From assembly GCA_023053575.1 (NCBI GenBank), contig JAKZAP010000001.1:18618533-18682532 (forward strand): a DNA stretch of 64,000 bases, given 5' to 3'. Position numbers and translations under genes: made by a program. Under the pieces are notes generated by a model. The model saw nothing but the letters and a program-made list of their open reading frames with translations. It was not told where the DNA came from and searched no databases. This document shows, piece after piece, positions 46,157 to 56,580 of the stretch; the stretch's first letter is position 1, and each line of letters begins with the position of its first letter. The DNA comes from Branchinecta lynchi (taxonomy: Eukaryota > Arthropoda > Branchiopoda > Anostraca > Branchinectidae).

Positions 46157-46765
46157 GAGCGTGTTCCACCTAATTACCATAGCTACCAGTGCTACTACGC
46201 ATGAAGTCACGAATTCTGGCTTTTTGTCGTCAAAGCTGGAACGATTTTTCTATTTTCCAGCAGAATATCATGACACGGGCGAATTCGACCGATCACTAGG
46301 ATGGCTGAATGCAAAACATCTTCTGAATAGAGTTTTGTTAACCTGTTTTGAGCAAGATGACATATATGGTTTAACTGAAAATTTCCTACTAAGTGGGTGG
46401 GTATTCGGATGGGTAATCTCCCAGCATCTTCAGAGGTCGTTTCCTCTAGTGCTTCTTTGTCCTTTTGCAGAATAATCTCGACGAAAAATTTTGTTTTCCT
46501 TTTGCGTCTGCGTGGTGGTGGGAACGTTCATGCGATTCTGTCGCACGTTGGAACATCAAAGAAAAAATCGAGTCGCATACGAAGCACCAGTGTGAACCTA
46601 GGGTTACAGAGATGCGTAGTTACCACACTTACTACGCTCCCGGGCATGGCAAGCTATTTGTTACCATTTCGAAAAGGTTGGAACATTCAGCGTAGTAACT
46701 TTTTACGAGGTTGGATCGAAGATAGTAACTAATAGTTACTATTGTTAGAAGGGTGGAACACGCTC
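46157..46765. mobile_element. Miniature element, family GAGCGTGTTCCACC (copy 2, full-length)
   Basis: The termini GAGCGTGTTCCACC and GGTGGAACACGCTC are perfect inverted repeats flanked by TAA at 46154-46156 and 46766-46768. The paralogous sequence at 48211-48230 (GACACTTAAAGGATTG) has no insertion, so the target and duplication are confirmed. TAA duplication is typical of PIF/Harbinger-like elements. Confidence 0.92.
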
Positions 46766-47746
46766 TAAATGATTGCATTCTGTTCTCCTATTATCTATTT
46801 TTATTATTAATTATATTTTATGTTTTTAAAACAAAAATATTCAAATTATCTATTTTCTTTTTAACTTAAAATTGCCGAGTTGCCTGAAATGTGTCAACAT
46901 CCGATTTTAGACTTTTTTCTATGTCTAAAGACTACAAATCAACTATATTTGACTTCGACAAACTCACAAGATATTTGTATTAATTTTACATATTTTGTTA
47001 CAAACAAAAAGAATGTTCGGAATTAGGTTTTTCTTTTTAATTATCCCGCCAACCCGAAACAGTTGATCCGTCGTCTGAACAGATCAGCCGTTGTTTACGC
47101 GCTTATTTAGGTCCCGTGTGAACAAGCTATGTATGCACAGCAATGAGCGTAAACAGACATAAAGACAAATTAAAGCCATAAACGTCATTCTTTTGAAACG
47201 TTTGTAATTCTTTGTTCTTTTCTTCTGCGCACCAGTTCACAAATCACATCTATGTTGCATTACTCTCAACTCAAGACCCTCAATATCCCAAAAGGAGAAA
47301 ACGAACATTACTTTTTGATTCGTTAGGAGATTGAACTTGAAAATGTGAAGTACTGACCGTGATGATCTCTGATAACCTTTAACCATCAATTAAACATTTT
47401 TCTTTTCCGATTGAATCCGGAACGTCGACGAGAAATTATTTTTCCGGGGCAACTTTATCGAATTCTATATATAGAGAAAACGCCATCACGCAACGCATCC
47501 TTGGACTGGCATAATACTTATTTTCTTGCAAGGATTTCCTTTAACCGATCGTAAAAGCTCAAGCTTCCGGAAAATTCCTTATTATGCCGTGACAAAATCC
47601 GGAAATGATGCGGGATTTTCCTGATCTTTTGAACACGCTGTCTTTCTCTCCGAAAGAATAAAATTTTTTGGCGGGATTCGGGCTGCATTCTCAAACCCTA
47701 TTTTGCGAAGATGCCATAATATGAAGCATCCTTGAACTGGCTTGAG

Positions 47747-48530
47747 CTTGTTCACACGGGACTGAAACAGCGGCCGATTCTCGATCAGCGGCTGATTTAC
47801 GCGCGTAAATAGCGGTTGAAAAAAAATAAAAAAAATTAGCTGTTAATCTTCCAAATGGGCGCATATTCTCATCGTGGTCGCCGATAGGGATAAACTAAAT
47901 CCTTTGGAATGTAACCTTTGATGACTCTAGGGACAGTAAACAGACTGTAATTACGGGAATTAGGTCAAACTTGGCGAATTTTAGGTCAATCCAGTTCAAA
48001 TTCTGTCAGACCGATGTAAACATAACATGATTTTTATATTAAGCGTACCAGGAATACGAGGATTACTAAATGATTACGTAAAAAGGTAGAATAATTTTCT
48101 AGTTTCAACAGCGTATGTACTGTGGACATCTGATATTTTTACGTTGTTTTTCTTTGAAAAAATAACAATTTCAATAAATTTTTCCAACCAACCTTGAATG
48201 AAAAATGACTGAACGACACTTAAAGGATTGCATTCTGTTCTCGTATTATTTATTTTTATTATTAACTATCTTTTATGCTCATATTCGAAAACTATTTAAA
48301 AAAATTGCCGAGTCGCATGAATCTGTCAATATTCGATTTTTCTAGTCTAAAGGCTACAAATCAACTATATTTGACTTTGACAAACTCACAACATGTTTGT
48401 ATTAATTTTGTATGTTTTGTTACAAACAAAAAGAATATCCGGAATTAGGTTTTTCTTCTCCCGTCAACCCCAAAAAACTGATCCGTCGTCTGATCAGATC
48501 AGCCGCTGTTTACGCGCTTAGTTCGGGGTA
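47747..48530. mobile_element. DNA transposon copy B, uninterrupted
   Basis: The left end AGCTTGTTCACACGGGAC (about 47747) is the reverse complement of copy A's right end. The subterminal region has GCGGCTGATTTACGCGCG-type palindromes. The right part ends at CGCTGTTTACGCGCTTAG and is then lost in a C-rich stretch. Confidence 0.75.
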
Positions 48531-48835
48531 GGGGGTTCAAGCCCCCCCCCCTAAACAAACAAACAAAAAATCATTTTGTAGGCTTTAAGCTCTGATCTTT
48601 TTTTTTTTTTGCCCAATCCGCGGGCACCCGCCCCCCCCCCCCAGAAATAAGTTCCTCGATACGGACCTGTTCTCTGACATGATCACCAAAGTTTTTTTTT
48701 CTTTAGAATTTCGGCGGGAAAATGTTTTTTTCAGGGGCTATAGCCCTATATACATTCTCGAACAGTATAAGCGACAATGCCCCATATCTTTGGAACGGCA
48801 TTACTAATGCAAGGATTTCTGTCTTCTATCGATGA

Positions 48836-49220
48836 AGACCAAAGGTTTGGATGGGATCCCGAAGATGAACGTATACTAGACTTCTTCGTCCAGACAATCA
48901 GGTCTTGTAGATTTTCTTTATATATACATCATCTTAAAAATTTCTGGAATTTCTGGATTAGCCTATTTCCGATTCTGATCGTACCATTTAACCGGTAGTG
49001 AGACAAAGCAGACAGACCGATTCAGCCATAGTATCTTTATACAGACTAGTAACCAGACAGAAAGATTTATTAGAAATGTACAAAGACTTAAAGTGCTGCT
49101 TTTTTACAGATTAGGGCTACACGACTTGTCCGCTCAGTTAACAAACAAGACCAAAGGTTTCGATGGGATCCCAAAATTTAACATTTATCCGACTTCTTGA
49201 TCCAGACAACCGAATCTTGT
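48836..49220 (-). repeat. Two isolated ends of composite tandem-repeat elements
   Basis: GACCAAAGGTTTGGATGGGA near 48837 and GACCAAAGGTTTCGATGGGA near 49148 are the same terminus as that at 12856. Each is followed by a short stretch with ACTTCTT-GTCCAGACAA-C, without the tandem arrays. Confidence 0.65.
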
Positions 49221-49304
49221 ACATTTCCGAGTCTTCGCCAGTCCCCTTTAACATTTTGTTATTTACCGCAGTCACTCCAATCCAATAAACTTCCCACCCA
49301 ACCC

Positions 49305-49570
49305 AAGAAAGTTCAGTCACCAGTCAGTTCTGTCTCCTGTGTCCATAGATTAAATAAAGTGACTTCACCCACGCGCAGAGCTTTCGCCTGTCTGAATAAA
49401 AGGGACTCGAACATTTGGTGACGTCACCCACGCACAGAGCTTTCGCCTGTGTAAATAAAAATCCAAGAAACTTCAGTCACCATTTCCTGTGTCCATAGAT
49501 TAAATAAAGTGACTTACCCACGAGCAGAGCTTTCGCCTGTGTGAATAAAAGGGACTCGAAAATTTGGTCA
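49305..49570 (+). repeat. 160-bp tandem repeat, LTR-like
   Basis: AAGAAAGTTCAGTCACC starts unit 1 (49305) and AAGAAACTTCAGTCACC unit 2 (49465). Each has TCCTGTGTCCATAGATTAAA, AATAAAGTGACTT, CAGAGCTTTCGCCTGT and AATAAAAGGGACTCGAA followed by ATTTGGT. The polyadenylation motifs followed by ATTTGGTGACG resemble the end of an LTR next to a primer-binding site, but the assignment is tentative. Confidence 0.45.
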
Positions 49571-49834
49571 ACAAATTGTATTAAATTGTTACCATGTTAC
49601 CAAGTAGCTGTCCGATGCATTCTGATTTTCGACCCACTAAATGCCGGTAGGGACCGAGGAGATAACTAAACTGATCGCATACACTTTTTGTGGATCGTTA
49701 GTATGTTTGAAAGTTGCAACGGCATGTCTCCTCACTCTGTATCGACTATGTTAAAACTTCTTAATAAATTCCTGAGTTCAGCGCGAACTACTTGTCCGGC
49801 GTGAAAACAATTTTCATATTCTAATTTAGCATGT

Positions 49835-50180
49835 GTTTTTGGGATCCCAAAACGTAAGAGGAGAGATACCTATGAAATCGCAAAAGCTGTCCGTCCGTCC
49901 GTCTGTTACCACGATAACTCTCGAAGGGGTTGAGATATTTTGTTCAAATTTGGCACGATGACTCTTTGGTTTAAAGTATAGGCCAAGTTGAAGATGGAGT
50001 CTGTAGCTCTATATTTAGGGGTGGGGGCGGGGTTTTAAATTAAGGGGCACACACAAATATTTGTTAAAAGCTATCGTGATAGATGATTTAGGAATAAGGA
50101 GACATGCTGAATCCGAATATGAAAGTTATTTTATTGCCACACAAGTAGTTCACCCGGAATCCGGTGAAAACCGGACACAA
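49835..50180 (+). repeat. Composite tandem-repeat element (short copy)
   Basis: It opens TTTTTGGGATCCCAAAACGT, GTCCGTCCGTCCGTCTGT, then GGTGGGGGCGGGGTTTTAAA and one or two units ending in GGAATCCGGTGAAAACCGG. Confidence 0.8.
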
Positions 50181-50329
50181 AATTTGTCGACCAGTTTTCG
50201 GCTATAGCAGTCCTACCCCTTTATTCTCAAAGTAGTATAGCTCTGTCCGTGGATGCCGGCATTCGTTTGTTTATTCTGTGTGACGTCGGAGAGACCTAGT
50301 GTAATCGAAGGTAGAAGGGGTGATATATA

Positions 50330-52146
50330 ATGTTCAAGCGAGGATGTGGTTCAATGAGAACCACACGGCCTGACGAAATCAACACCTACTTCGCTGGAAT
50401 ATGCCGTAAACACCCACTGCTCGATAACCTACCTCCTGTTCAAGAAAATCTCTCGGTGATCCCCATAATATCCCCAGAAGAAGTTGAATTTCAGCTGAGA
50501 CGCCTTGATTGCAAGAAATCATCCTTTCTCAAGTACCGGTCAAAAGTCATCCAGGGTTGCTCCAGTGAATTGGGACTACCTCTAGCTGCAATCTACAACC
50601 AATGCTTGGTTGAAGGGAACTTTCCTTCCAAGTTCAAAGAAGCTTGCATCGTACCCATACCGAAAGTTGCCAATCCATCAAAAGCTTCAGATCTAAGACC
50701 TATCTTCAAGACTTCCACGTTCGGTAAAGTATTCGAGGGCTTCCTGTTTAAATGGCTGTACTCTGACATCGAAGAATCCATAGACGAAAGACAGTATGGA
50801 TTCCGACCGAAACACAGCACCGTCAACTACCTAGTAATCTTGTTGGATGAAATGCTCAAGCATCTGGAACTGCCAGGCTCCTTCGTCGACCTCTTAATAG
50901 CGGATATGATCAAGGCTTTTGACTTCTTGTCGCATGAAATTGTCGTGGCCGGAGCAACAAAGATGGGAGCACGAAAATTTCTCGAAAGAATGCTAGCAAG
51001 CTTCTTAACTGGGAGAAAACAACGCGTACAACTAGGTGACCAATTCTCGGAGATGCTCGTGATCACTTGCGGTGCCCCACAAGGAACTCGACTAGGTCCG
51101 CTTGCTTTCACCATAGCAGTGAACAAGATCGTGAAAAACATACAAAACAGACTCAAATTTGCTGACGACCTCTCACTTCCCATCCTCCGCTTCGTCGATT
51201 CATCTGAAGTGGTTTTAAAATGCACACTGGATCAGCTCACAAAGCAAACTGAGGAAGCAAAGCTGTCAATTAGTAGAGAAAAGAGCGCTGTCCTCCGCGT
51301 TAATTTTACAAAATCGAAACCATTTCCTGTAGAACTGGAGGCTGACCTCTAAGTCGTTGAGTGTGTCAAAGTTCTAGCACACTCAATCTCTACCGATGTC
51401 AAATAGGGACCTCATGTACAGAAGATCATAAAAAATGGTGTGATCCACCTTAGATCTTTTGCGTACCTAAAGCGTTTTGGTTTCTCACATGAAGTGCTCT
51501 GCACACTATACAAAATATATTTAAGACCAGTACTCGAATACTGCAGCGAAGTATGGCACGCTGGACTCACTCAGGACCAAGAAACGAAAATTGAAAGACT
51601 CCAGAAGTGTGCTTGTAAAATAATACTCAGCAATGCATATACGTCGTATAATGAAAGTCTTTCATTGTTAAAAATGGAAATTCTAACCGAACGACGACGT
51701 CGCTGATGAAATTCGGGAATGAATGCCTCCATTCTGAAATGCATAGGCATATTTTCCCAGAATACGAAGAAACCACCGAGAATCGCCCGAGGACACGCTC
51801 AAATCTAGAAACTGGGAAACGAAAGCTAAAACAACCACCCTTCAAGGCATCAACAAGATATCTCCGCTCGTTTGTACCTTATTTTATTCAAAACTATAAC
51901 GACGCTATAAAAACATGAAGAAATAACCGATAGGCCTACAGACAATATTATTAAAAGTCGACAATGTATTTTAATGTTTTATCGTATATCTAGCACTGTA
52001 TTTTAATTAATTTGACAAACCAATTGTATATAATTAGTCTAATTGTCTGAATTTGTCTCTTTTATTGTGTAGCAATACGTTTACTGTGTCGTCAGCCTAT
52101 GCTTTCCAATGGATTTTTGGGTATTAATAAACGATTGATTGATTGA
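50330..52146 (+). pseudogene. LINE with nearly intact reverse transcriptase, 5'-truncated, TTGA tail
   Basis: A 340-codon frame (50330-51352) covers RT motifs: FKEACIVPIPK (103-112), LRPIFKTSTFGKVFEG (motif 2, 122-137), DERQYGFRPKHST (152-164), motif A VDLLIADMIKAFD with D192, motif B GAPQGTRLGPL (248-258) and motif C FADD (277-280). Past the stop the homology continues in the same frame (LRPVLEYCSEVWHAGL, about 51524-51571). It meets another stop near 51401 and a frameshift near 51700, so ORF2 is broken. No endonuclease domain is present. The 3' end has ATTAATAAACGATTGATTGA. It belongs to the Jockey/CR1-like group on motif grounds and is close to the 17510-18075 copy. Confidence 0.9.
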
Positions 52147-52147
52147 G

Positions 52148-52960
52148 GATTCACTGGTAAAGTACAGGTCAAGTTCGTAGATGGGTCCTTTAGTCCTACC
52201 TTTAGAGGTAGGGCAGGAGGTACGTATTTATGGTAAAAACATGTATGTTTTATAAGCTAATAAGATATTCGTTGAGGGGGTAAGCAGGTCCGCTGAATCC
52301 ATATCTGAACTTGGTTTTCTTGCTTGACAAATGGTCCATCACGAATGCGGCTGATACTGGAAATTTGGTTGAAGCTCAAAGCTGTTTCTGAAATCGATTA
52401 GAGATTCAGTAGCGGGGCAAGGAGACATGCTGAATCCACTTTTGGAACTTTATTTTAACAGTAAAAAATATTCACGGAATCTGACGAAGACTGAATGGCG
52501 AAGACATGACCCAATAGTTTGAATGAAATGTTAGGTTTTTGGAATCCCATCAAAACCTTTGGTCTTGTTATCCCTGAATCGAATATCTAATTAACTTCAG
52601 ATAGAAATTTCACTTTTTCCAAAATTTGCGGTTTTTGCCTGATTCCAAGTGAACTACTTGTCCAGCGAGAAAATTATTTTCATATTCGAATTCAGCATGT
52701 GTCCTTACCCCTACATCGACTTTAGCTTTTAAAAATATTTATGTGTCGTCCTTAATTAGAAACCCCTCCCCCACCCCTAAATATAGGGCTACAGAGCCCA
52801 TCTTCGAACTCGACCTGTACTTTGACCCAAAGAGTCATCTTATCAAATTTGAACAAAATATCTCTTCGAGATCTTGCATCTTGCTAACAGACGGACGGAC
52901 GGACAACTTTTGTGATGTCATAGGTATCCCCCCACTTACGTTTTGGGATCCCCAAAACCC
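52148..52960. repeat. Composite tandem-repeat elements, two partial copies head to head
   Basis: Up to about 52570 the family reads in plus orientation, ending CCCATCAAAACCTTTGGTCT. From there to the GGGATCC palindrome near 52945 it reads in minus orientation with a GACGGACGGACGGAC tract at 52892-52905. Confidence 0.75.
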
Positions 52961-53214
52961 TCAGCATTCTGCCGAAATTAAAACTACCTCGCAACTTACA
53001 ACAAATCGCCAAAGCACCCCCAATCCTGTTACGGAAAGAAGTGACGATATACAAACAGATGATGAAAGTCGTTCTGTCGCACGACGTTCAGCAGTAATCA
53101 AATGAAAGAAGAAAAGAAAGGTGGAAGGGATTGGCTCCAAGACAGACCCAAAGCCAATTTGACGCTGAAGGAAGGAAGGACTTGGAAACATATATTCTAA
53201 TAATACATAAAACG

Positions 53215-53630
53215 GATACGTCAGCTAAGATGCGGTTTTGGCCGGATTCGGGACGAAGTAATTGTTCCACACAAAAAATAGCGTTCAGAAATGGATTCAG
53301 CATGTATCCAAAACCCAATTTCGAATCTCTGATCGACTACCGAACAATTTTTAAATTCCAAGAAATTTCCGGTTTTGGTCGGATTCCGAGGAAGTAAGAC
53401 AACAACCACGACAAGAAAAGTCAGTTCAGATATTTATTCAGCATGTCTCCTTGGCCCTAAACCATTGTCTTGAAAAACATATTTTATTCGCCCCATATTT
53501 GAACCCCCCCCCTTTCCAAAGTACGTTTGAACAAAATATCCCAACCCTTCGATAGTTATCGTGCGGACAGACGGACAACTTTAAGAAAACATAGGTATCC
53601 CGTCACTTACATATCGGGAAGCTTCGGAAA
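53215..53630 (-). repeat. Composite tandem-repeat element (degraded copy)
   Basis: Units with TTTTGGCCGGATTCGGGA and CAGCATGTATCC motifs, then GACAGACGGACAAC and CACTTACATATCGGGAAG, a decayed terminus. Confidence 0.65.
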
Positions 53631-54380
53631 AAGTCCTTATTATCTTGCTAGTATGCATTGTGAAAATCATAAAATGAAACGGGATTTTCTTTTATTTATT
53701 TATTATTTCATTTAGCGTTAAGCTTTTAGCTTGTCGCCGTATGATAGATTTGGACTCGATAGATAGACATTTGTTAACACTTCAACCCCTAGCAGGCCAT
53801 GCAATTTAATCCAAGAATAACTTTTCAAGTTCTTAAACGCATCACACCAGCATTTAGTTGGGGGATTCCTTTGAAGCCTGCTGTACTAACGACAATGCCA
53901 ATAGGCTTCGGTGGAATCACAATCCTCGAAGAACTCGTTTACTTCTAGGTATCCGTCATATTTGTTTTATTTTTAGTGAGCAACTTTTCTTTCGTAAATA
54001 TGAATTCCAGAATACACCCGAGTCTTCCATTCGAGAGTCAAATTAAAAGTGGGTCACGTTCCCATCTAGTCTTATAATATTAACATTAAGTTCTTTCTTA
54101 GATTTCGTGTTTGTCACCGGATTCATACCTGCGGTCATCCGGAGGATAAATTCTAAATGAGTGCTAAATAATTCCTTAATTACGTGAAACTCCCTGGACA
54201 GTTTCCAATGTTGTCATCTTTCAGTAGAGAATTTTTGTTGTGTCACTGTTCGAGCTCGGTATGGTATTTTGTGTTTGGTTGAAAACTCATAATAAACTAC
54301 TCGAGCTTTGATAGTTTTTGGAAGAATAGAAAGTAATCGTACATAGCTTTGCAAGTTCCATCAGATGCTACTTAACCTGC
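53631..54380. other. Upstream of the glycoprotein ORF, nothing recognised
   Basis: No clear promoter motif, exon or repeat. Short ORFs only. Confidence 0.35.
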
Positions 54381-55142
54381 ATGAGTGCTATGGTGCGTGT
54401 ATCTTACCATCATTTACAATGTGTGTTTTTCATCATGTTTAACATTCAGGGATTTCATCTGGCCCTGATCGACTCCGAACAGCTAACCATTGACTGCCAG
54501 AAATACAACGTTCCACCTGACAAATACAGCTACAAGCAGCGTAGCGACTGCGGACTAAAGCTTCCTCGTCGAAGATCAACAAGATTCGGACTCCGCAGCG
54601 AGTTCTACATCCGTGGCACTGGAGACGTTCGCCTTGACTTCGTCGACTACCAAGGCGAAGCTAGGTATTTAATCGACTTGAAAAACCAGAGCAACGGCAA
54701 TATGGTACAGTTAAGATTCATGAACTTGAAGGGTGAAACTGAGCTCCTGGCTGAGAAGAACTTGACCACTGTAAATAAGACGAAGTACAAACAGGTGTTT
54801 GCCGAGATTGAGAAGTTATACAACCGCGTCAACATCCGCTTGGGCCTCAAGGACACGCCGCACGTCAATGTGCCATACGTCGGAGCAGTGGGACTTCCAA
54901 ACATTCCTATGGGGAACTGGGACGAAGTCGTTCTACACCATTCAGAAACAAGTGAAAATATGATGTATGTTAAGGTGCAATGTGGTCGGTTCGAACTTGT
55001 ATGGAGCTCCCGATACATTCAAGTCCTGACATGCATTAAAGATGATCCAAATGTAACGTGCGATCCTCATGACGAAATTTTACAGTATATACTGCAATCA
55101 AGGCAAAATTCTTCGTTCTCAGATGCTACCCGCTTAAATTAG
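54381..55142 (+). CDS. Unrecognised probably secreted glycoprotein, 253 codons
   Basis: I do not recognise the family. Two N-terminal readings are possible. One starts at ATG 54381, giving a hydrophobic stretch (QCVFFIMF, then GFHLA) that could be a signal peptide. In the other, the frame is a last exon starting at 54450 after an AACATTCAG acceptor, with the signal peptide on an upstream exon. Six cysteines (14, 39, 57, 201, 218, 227) and five N-glycosylation sequons (N102, N127, N132, N224, N243) point to an extracellular protein. The middle alternates hydrophobic and polar residues (DVRLDFVDYQG, VQLRFMNLKG), as in beta-sandwich domains. It is the longest uninterrupted non-transposon frame in the window, third-codon positions favour C/G, and no transposon motif is present. 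The stop is TAG at 55140-55142. It lies between a repeat-rich interval and the tan-like gene on the other strand. Confidence 0.75.
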   Translation: MSAMVRVSYHHLQCVFFIMFNIQGFHLALIDSEQLTIDCQKYNVPPDKYSYKQRSDCGLKLPRRRSTRFGLRSEFYIRGTGDVRLDFVDYQGEARYLIDLKNQSNGNMVQLRFMNLKGETELLAEKNLTTVNKTKYKQVFAEIEKLYNRVNIRLGLKDTPHVNVPYVGAVGLPNIPMGNWDEVVLHHSETSENMMYVKVQCGRFELVWSSRYIQVLTCIKDDPNVTCDPHDEILQYILQSRQNSSFSDATRLN

Positions 55143-55263
55143 TGAACTGAAATCAATGTGGAAACGATTGGAGACGTGTTTGTCGTAGTGAACGAATATC
55201 CTCTTCACAACTGACCGCGTGCTTGAGGACTTGATGACAAGCGTAATTTAACTAGCTTATCTT

Positions 55264-55622
55264 GGTGTAAAACGGATATGTCAGCTGAATTTTATAAGAG
55301 CTACATTTCGGCTATTCTTGCCAAGGGTCGTCTTCAGACTCAATCCGCTCAAGCTGGAAGACGAACTTGTCGAAAAATATCTAAATATTCTAGATTAAGT
55401 ATCTGATTTTGTGAATTTTCTCGGGAAAGATGCTTGAAGGTAAAGCTGGCGCTGATTCCATTTTGGACACGGCTGCCGTTTTTGCTGCTCGATTTGCTCG
55501 CTGAAAGAGTGGAGATTTTTCCGCATTTTGGTATCACCTATCCCTTCTTTCCAGCTAAGATCGATACTTGGCATGTCTGGGCTATTACCCGTCCTATTAT
55601 CTATCGTATCCGTTTTGCACTG
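55264..55622. mobile_element. Element with TGCAAAACGGATA ends, hairpin family of 16266
   Basis: GTAAAACGGATATGTCAGCT at the left and CGTATCCGTTTTGCACTGTC at the right are inverted. The inner GCCAAGGGTCGTCTTCAGACT relates it to 16266-16433. A further half-copy follows at 55660-55740. Confidence 0.7.
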
Positions 55623-55744
55623 TCAAATATGATCCGTAAAGTAAAACGTAATTTATCTATTTAAAATGGCACTAAACGGATATATCAGCTCCATCGATAT
55701 TTCGGCCTTCTAGGAAAGGGTCCTCGTCAGGCTGTAGCTTAGAA

Positions 55745-56485
55745 CAAATGAACCTGCAGATTTGCGAAATATCCCTGGAGAAAATCGTTACTGACTAATA
55801 GCAAGAATAAATAAGACGATCTGCTTATTTATTCTGCTTATTTTCAACCCCTTATTACTCTTGCTGATAGGTTTAGCCCCACTTTGTATCGTATGTATAA
55901 CTGTTTTGCCCGACCCTCACCTATTTTCCAAAAATTCCGCTTGGGTCGAATCGGCGTTCTTGCTCAGATAGACAAAATTGCCAGCATGCCACCAGGTACC
56001 TAAGCTAGGATAAAAGATCCAGAATACTCTTCCATTACAGAGAAATATTCTTAGTTGAGCACAACAGCTGCGAAAAATGTGTCTATCTAGATAGTCGGGT
56101 ATTTTATCCCCATGGTTATTTCTCGAACTATCTGACGCTCGGTCAAGAGCGCATCAAAAATCTCTTATTGACAAGCCCCCTGAATGGCGAGTCATTACAG
56201 GACATTTATGGGTCCCTGATTGCAAGTATGAGTTCTGTGGTATACGTTAGGTTGTTTAATTTGGAAAATACATTAGTAGGATTAAAGTCACAGCACTTCC
56301 AATAGGCAGAAACAAGGCTAATTGAGGGGCAACGGCAATTTCGGGTTCAATTTAATTTAGCCTATACAATAAGGTGACGTGTAACGTATACAGATGTGTG
56401 TTGCTGAAGCGCTTGCTCAATCTTTGTTAGCTCTACACTGGTGAGATGGGAAGGATCGATGTTTTTGCAAAAACACGCATTGCCG
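55745..56485. other. Presumed 3' flank of the tan-like gene
   Basis: On the minus strand ATTAAA hexamers occur 130 and 230 nt beyond the stop codon (56351-56356, 56255-56260). No other feature is recognised. Confidence 0.4.
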
Positions 56486-56580
56486 TTAAAGTATATCTAA
56501 AGGCATAACAATAAGCGGCGACGAGTTCTTCGGGTTGTTCACGTAGAGACTCCAGGATTGTTTCAGCAAATCGAAGATCC
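56486..56580 (-). CDS. tan: Tan-like last coding exon
   Basis: The acceptor is CTTCTAG. It encodes IFDLLKQSWSLYVNNPKNSS and PLIVMPLDIL before TAA. GIFDL and SLYxxNP correspond to the family's C-terminal strand pair. Confidence 0.9.

Larger units (their letters stand above)
44980..47130. mobile_element. DNA transposon copy A, interrupted by two insertions
   Basis: Segments 44980-45175, 45985-46156 and 46769-47110 are collinear with the uninterrupted 47840-48530. The right end is GTCCCGTGTGAACAAGCT (about 47112-47129). The gaps are a GTGTTTCCG-type repeat (about 45180-45980) and the TAA-flanked element 46157-46765. Confidence 0.75.

Noticed and set aside
46161..46475. 104-codon ORF as a transposase
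   Set aside because: It spans a miniature-element terminus and has no DDE or DNA-binding motif.
48530..48555. tRNA B-box-like GGGTTCAAGCCCCC
   Set aside because: There is no A-box or cloverleaf upstream, and it is part of a C-run at a transposon edge.
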